A stretch of 64,000 bases of DNA from PALSA-350 sp963794165 (lineage in GTDB: Bacteria; Acidobacteriota; Terriglobia; Terriglobales; Acidobacteriaceae). The notes beneath the pieces are model-generated. The model had not been told where the DNA came from. It did no database searches and worked only from the letters and a program-made list of their open reading frames with translations. Each line of letters opens with the position of its first letter. The stretch's first letter is position 1. The position numbers were made by a program, and so were the translations under genes. The DNA lies in contig CAWCCT010000011.1 in NCBI GenBank assembly GCA_963794165.1, positions 806,001-870,000 on the forward strand, read 5' to 3'. This document shows, in pieces, positions 62,312 to 64,000 of the stretch.

Positions 62312-64000
62312 ATGAGGCTTCGGTGTATCTGTCTAGCCGGTTTTCTTTTCGCCACGTTTCTTCCTCTGCAAGCTCAGGATCTGGCAACCATTGTCGGCAC
62401 GGTGACAGACCCGGGGGGTGCCGCCATCCCGAACGCTACGGTAACCGTATCTAACCAAGCCGTGGGAATTACGCGCATCTATCGATCCAACGGGTCCGGT
62501 GATTACACTGCTGCGCGTATTCCACTGGGGACCTACACCGTCACTGGAGAAGCGCCCGGTTTTCAGACGCTCAACCTAACCGGGATTACCCTGGATGCGG
62601 GTCAAACATCGCGTGTGGATCTTGCGCTTAAAGTCGGTTCGGAAACTCAGCAAGTGACGGTGGAAGAAAACGTTCCTAGAGTCGAGACCGATACCGCAGC
62701 GATCTCCGGCGTGGTTACGGGGAAGCAGATAAGCGAGCTGAATATTCCGTCGAGGAACTTTGTCAACCTGGCCCTGCTTATTCCGGGAGCCGCGGCGCAA
62801 GCGGGCGGCTTTGATCCGAACAGCGTTAGTGACGTTGCCACCGATACACTGCCGGTGAATGGTCTACCGGGAAATATGAACAATTGGGAAGTCGACGGGA
62901 TCAATAACGTTGACCAGGGATCCGGAAGCGATTCGCTGCAGATTTATCCGAGCCTGGACTCTATTGCTGAGTTTAGGGTGTCGACCTCGAATTACAGCGC
63001 TGAATACGCGAAGTCAGGCTCGGCGATGATAGAAGTTGTGACAAAATCCGGTACCAATCAATTTCATGGTACGGCGTTCGAGTTTTTGCGGAACGACGCT
63101 CTCGACGCCAACGATTGGTTTCTGAACCGTGCGGGGCAACCACGACAGCCACTGAAGCACAACGACTTTGGATTCACGTTAGGTGGTCCCGTCTATATTC
63201 CCGGTCATTACAACACCAGCAAACGAAAGACGTTCTTTTTCGTTTCGGAACAATGGCGACGTTATCGCGACGGGACCGTGATCAACGCCGAAGTGCCATC
63301 GCTGCGCGAGCGGACGGGTGACTTTAGCGAATGCGATCCGACTTCGGTGAACTACAACGTCATTGTGGCATCGGGCTGCCAGATTCCCACCAATCCAGCG
63401 ACAGGTGCGCCGTTCCAGGGGAGTATTGTGCCCGTGGACCCTGCTGCAGCCACGTTGCTGGATGCTTTGATCCCGTTGCCCAATGATGGACCTATTCACT
63501 ACACCAAAGCTCCCTCGCTGCCGACGAATTTTCGGGAGGACGGTTTTCGGGTTGACCACAATTTCAGCGACACGGTGCGCCTTTTCGTGAGATATACGCA
63601 AGATTCATATACACAGGAGTTCGAGCCGACGCTTTGGACTGCATCCGAGTTCGGCACGGTGAAGACGCCGTTGAGTATCCCTGCCAAAAATTCTGTTCTG
63701 CACCTCACTAACTCGTTTCGTCCTGATCTGCTGAATGAATTCATACTCGGCTACTCGACTGACAACTGGACGGCTAATTCAGAGGTCGGGTCTGATTCTG
63801 TATCGGGATCGATCGTCAAACCAGCGGGTTTCGGCATCGCCAGCATCTTTCCTGCGGCTGCGTCCGGCCCGTTATTGCCCGCGATTTCGGTGCAGGGCGG
63901 CGGCCCCTCTTTCTCCGAAGACACTGGCTACCCCTATTCCTACGAAAATCCTGCACTGACGGTTAAAGACAACCTGGTTTGGACACGGGGCAAACACAAC
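62312..64000 (+). CDS. Oar-like TonB-dependent receptor, 3' end beyond window
   Basis: AAAAGGAG lies 7-8 bases before ATG 62312, and the frame stays open to the window end, at least 563 codons. The signal peptide MRLRCICLAGFLFATFLPLQA is followed by a carboxypeptidase-regulatory domain (ATIVGTVTDPGGAAIPNATV), a plug (ISELNIPSRNFVNLALLIPG, NGLPGNMNNWEVDGINN) and the first barrel strands. It is the same type as the receptor at 13537-16938. It follows the CRTAC1 gene by 148 bases on the same strand, probably with its own promoter in that gap. Confidence 0.9.
   Translation, partial: MRLRCICLAGFLFATFLPLQAQDLATIVGTVTDPGGAAIPNATVTVSNQAVGITRIYRSNGSGDYTAARIPLGTYTVTGEAPGFQTLNLTGITLDAGQTSRVDLALKVGSETQQVTVEENVPRVETDTAAISGVVTGKQISELNIPSRNFVNLALLIPGAAAQAGGFDPNSVSDVATDTLPVNGLPGNMNNWEVDGINNVDQGSGSDSLQIYPSLDSIAEFRVSTSNYSAEYAKSGSAMIEVVTKSGTNQFHGTAFEFLRNDALDANDWFLNRAGQPRQPLKHNDFGFTLGGPVYIPGHYNTSKRKTFFFVSEQWRRYRDGTVINAEVPSLRERTGDFSECDPTSVNYNVIVASGCQIPTNPATGAPFQGSIVPVDPAAATLLDALIPLPNDGPIHYTKAPSLPTNFREDGFRVDHNFSDTVRLFVRYTQDSYTQEFEPTLWTASEFGTVKTPLSIPAKNSVLHLTNSFRPDLLNEFILGYSTDNWTANSEVGSDSVSGSIVKPAGFGIASIFPAAASGPLLPAISVQGGGPSFSEDTGYPYSYENPALTVKDNLVWTRGKHN

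Overview
The window reads as a chromosomal segment of an acidobacterium (Acidobacteriota, probably class Terriglobia). This is inferred from two Oar-like TonB-dependent receptors with an N-terminal carboxypeptidase-regulatory domain, CRTAC1 (FG-GAP plus ASPIC/UnbV) proteins, TPR-rich multihaem cytochromes, several small proteins I associate with that phylum, and many dispersed palindromic intergenic repeats. No rRNA gene, complete tRNA or CRISPR array was found, so the assignment rests on gene content.

Layout. 1-3.5 kb: a truncated type I phosphodiesterase-like gene and a sulfatase-TPR fusion. 3.6-10.9 kb: a small conserved ORF and a complete biotin-independent malonate decarboxylase operon, mdcABCDEFGH, on the minus strand. 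A 180-bp MITE-like element with 63-bp inverted arms occurs at 1.2 kb and 11.1 kb, bracketing this block. 11.2-26.5 kb: a catabolic and uptake locus with an MFS transporter, TIM-barrel isomerase, TonB-dependent receptor, heptahaem cytochrome-TPR, CRTAC1-TPR, HpaI-type aldolase, IclR regulator, PQQ-type dehydrogenase and SDR dehydrogenase. IclR-like 15-bp boxes lie in three of its intergenic regions.

26.5-29.7 kb is a small-ORF region with dispersed repeats and an orphan terminase-small-subunit-like gene. 29.8-35.5 kb is a tripartite RND pump (TolC, adaptor, permease). 36.3-37.9 kb is a CotH-type lipoprotein flanked by REP-like palindromes. 38.3-42 kb holds a secreted protein divergent from a two-component system, followed by an atypical second response regulator. 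42.2-46.1 kb is a PaoABC-type periplasmic molybdenum aldehyde oxidoreductase. 46.4-52.8 kb holds a small membrane protein and a second RND pump (adaptor, permease, TolC). 53-55.2 kb has a membrane protein, VOC proteins (one a remnant) and a TetR regulator.

55.2-56.9 kb is a decayed segment with a tyrosine-recombinase C-terminal fragment, a tRNA-Glu 3' fragment and a disrupted LuxR-type gene, probably the relic edge of an integrated element. 56.9-64 kb carries an AraC regulator and a second set of heptahaem cytochrome, TPR protein, CRTAC1 protein and TonB-dependent receptor.

The most noteworthy theme is that the set TonB receptor + heptahaem cytochrome + TPR + CRTAC1 occurs twice. The TPR part is fused to its partners in the first copy and free-standing in the second. 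This suggests a cell-envelope system coupling substrate capture to electron transfer. Two predicted regulatory links were read by eye: IclR boxes across the 12-22 kb locus, and a shared repeat element upstream of both the response-regulator gene and the first RND pump.
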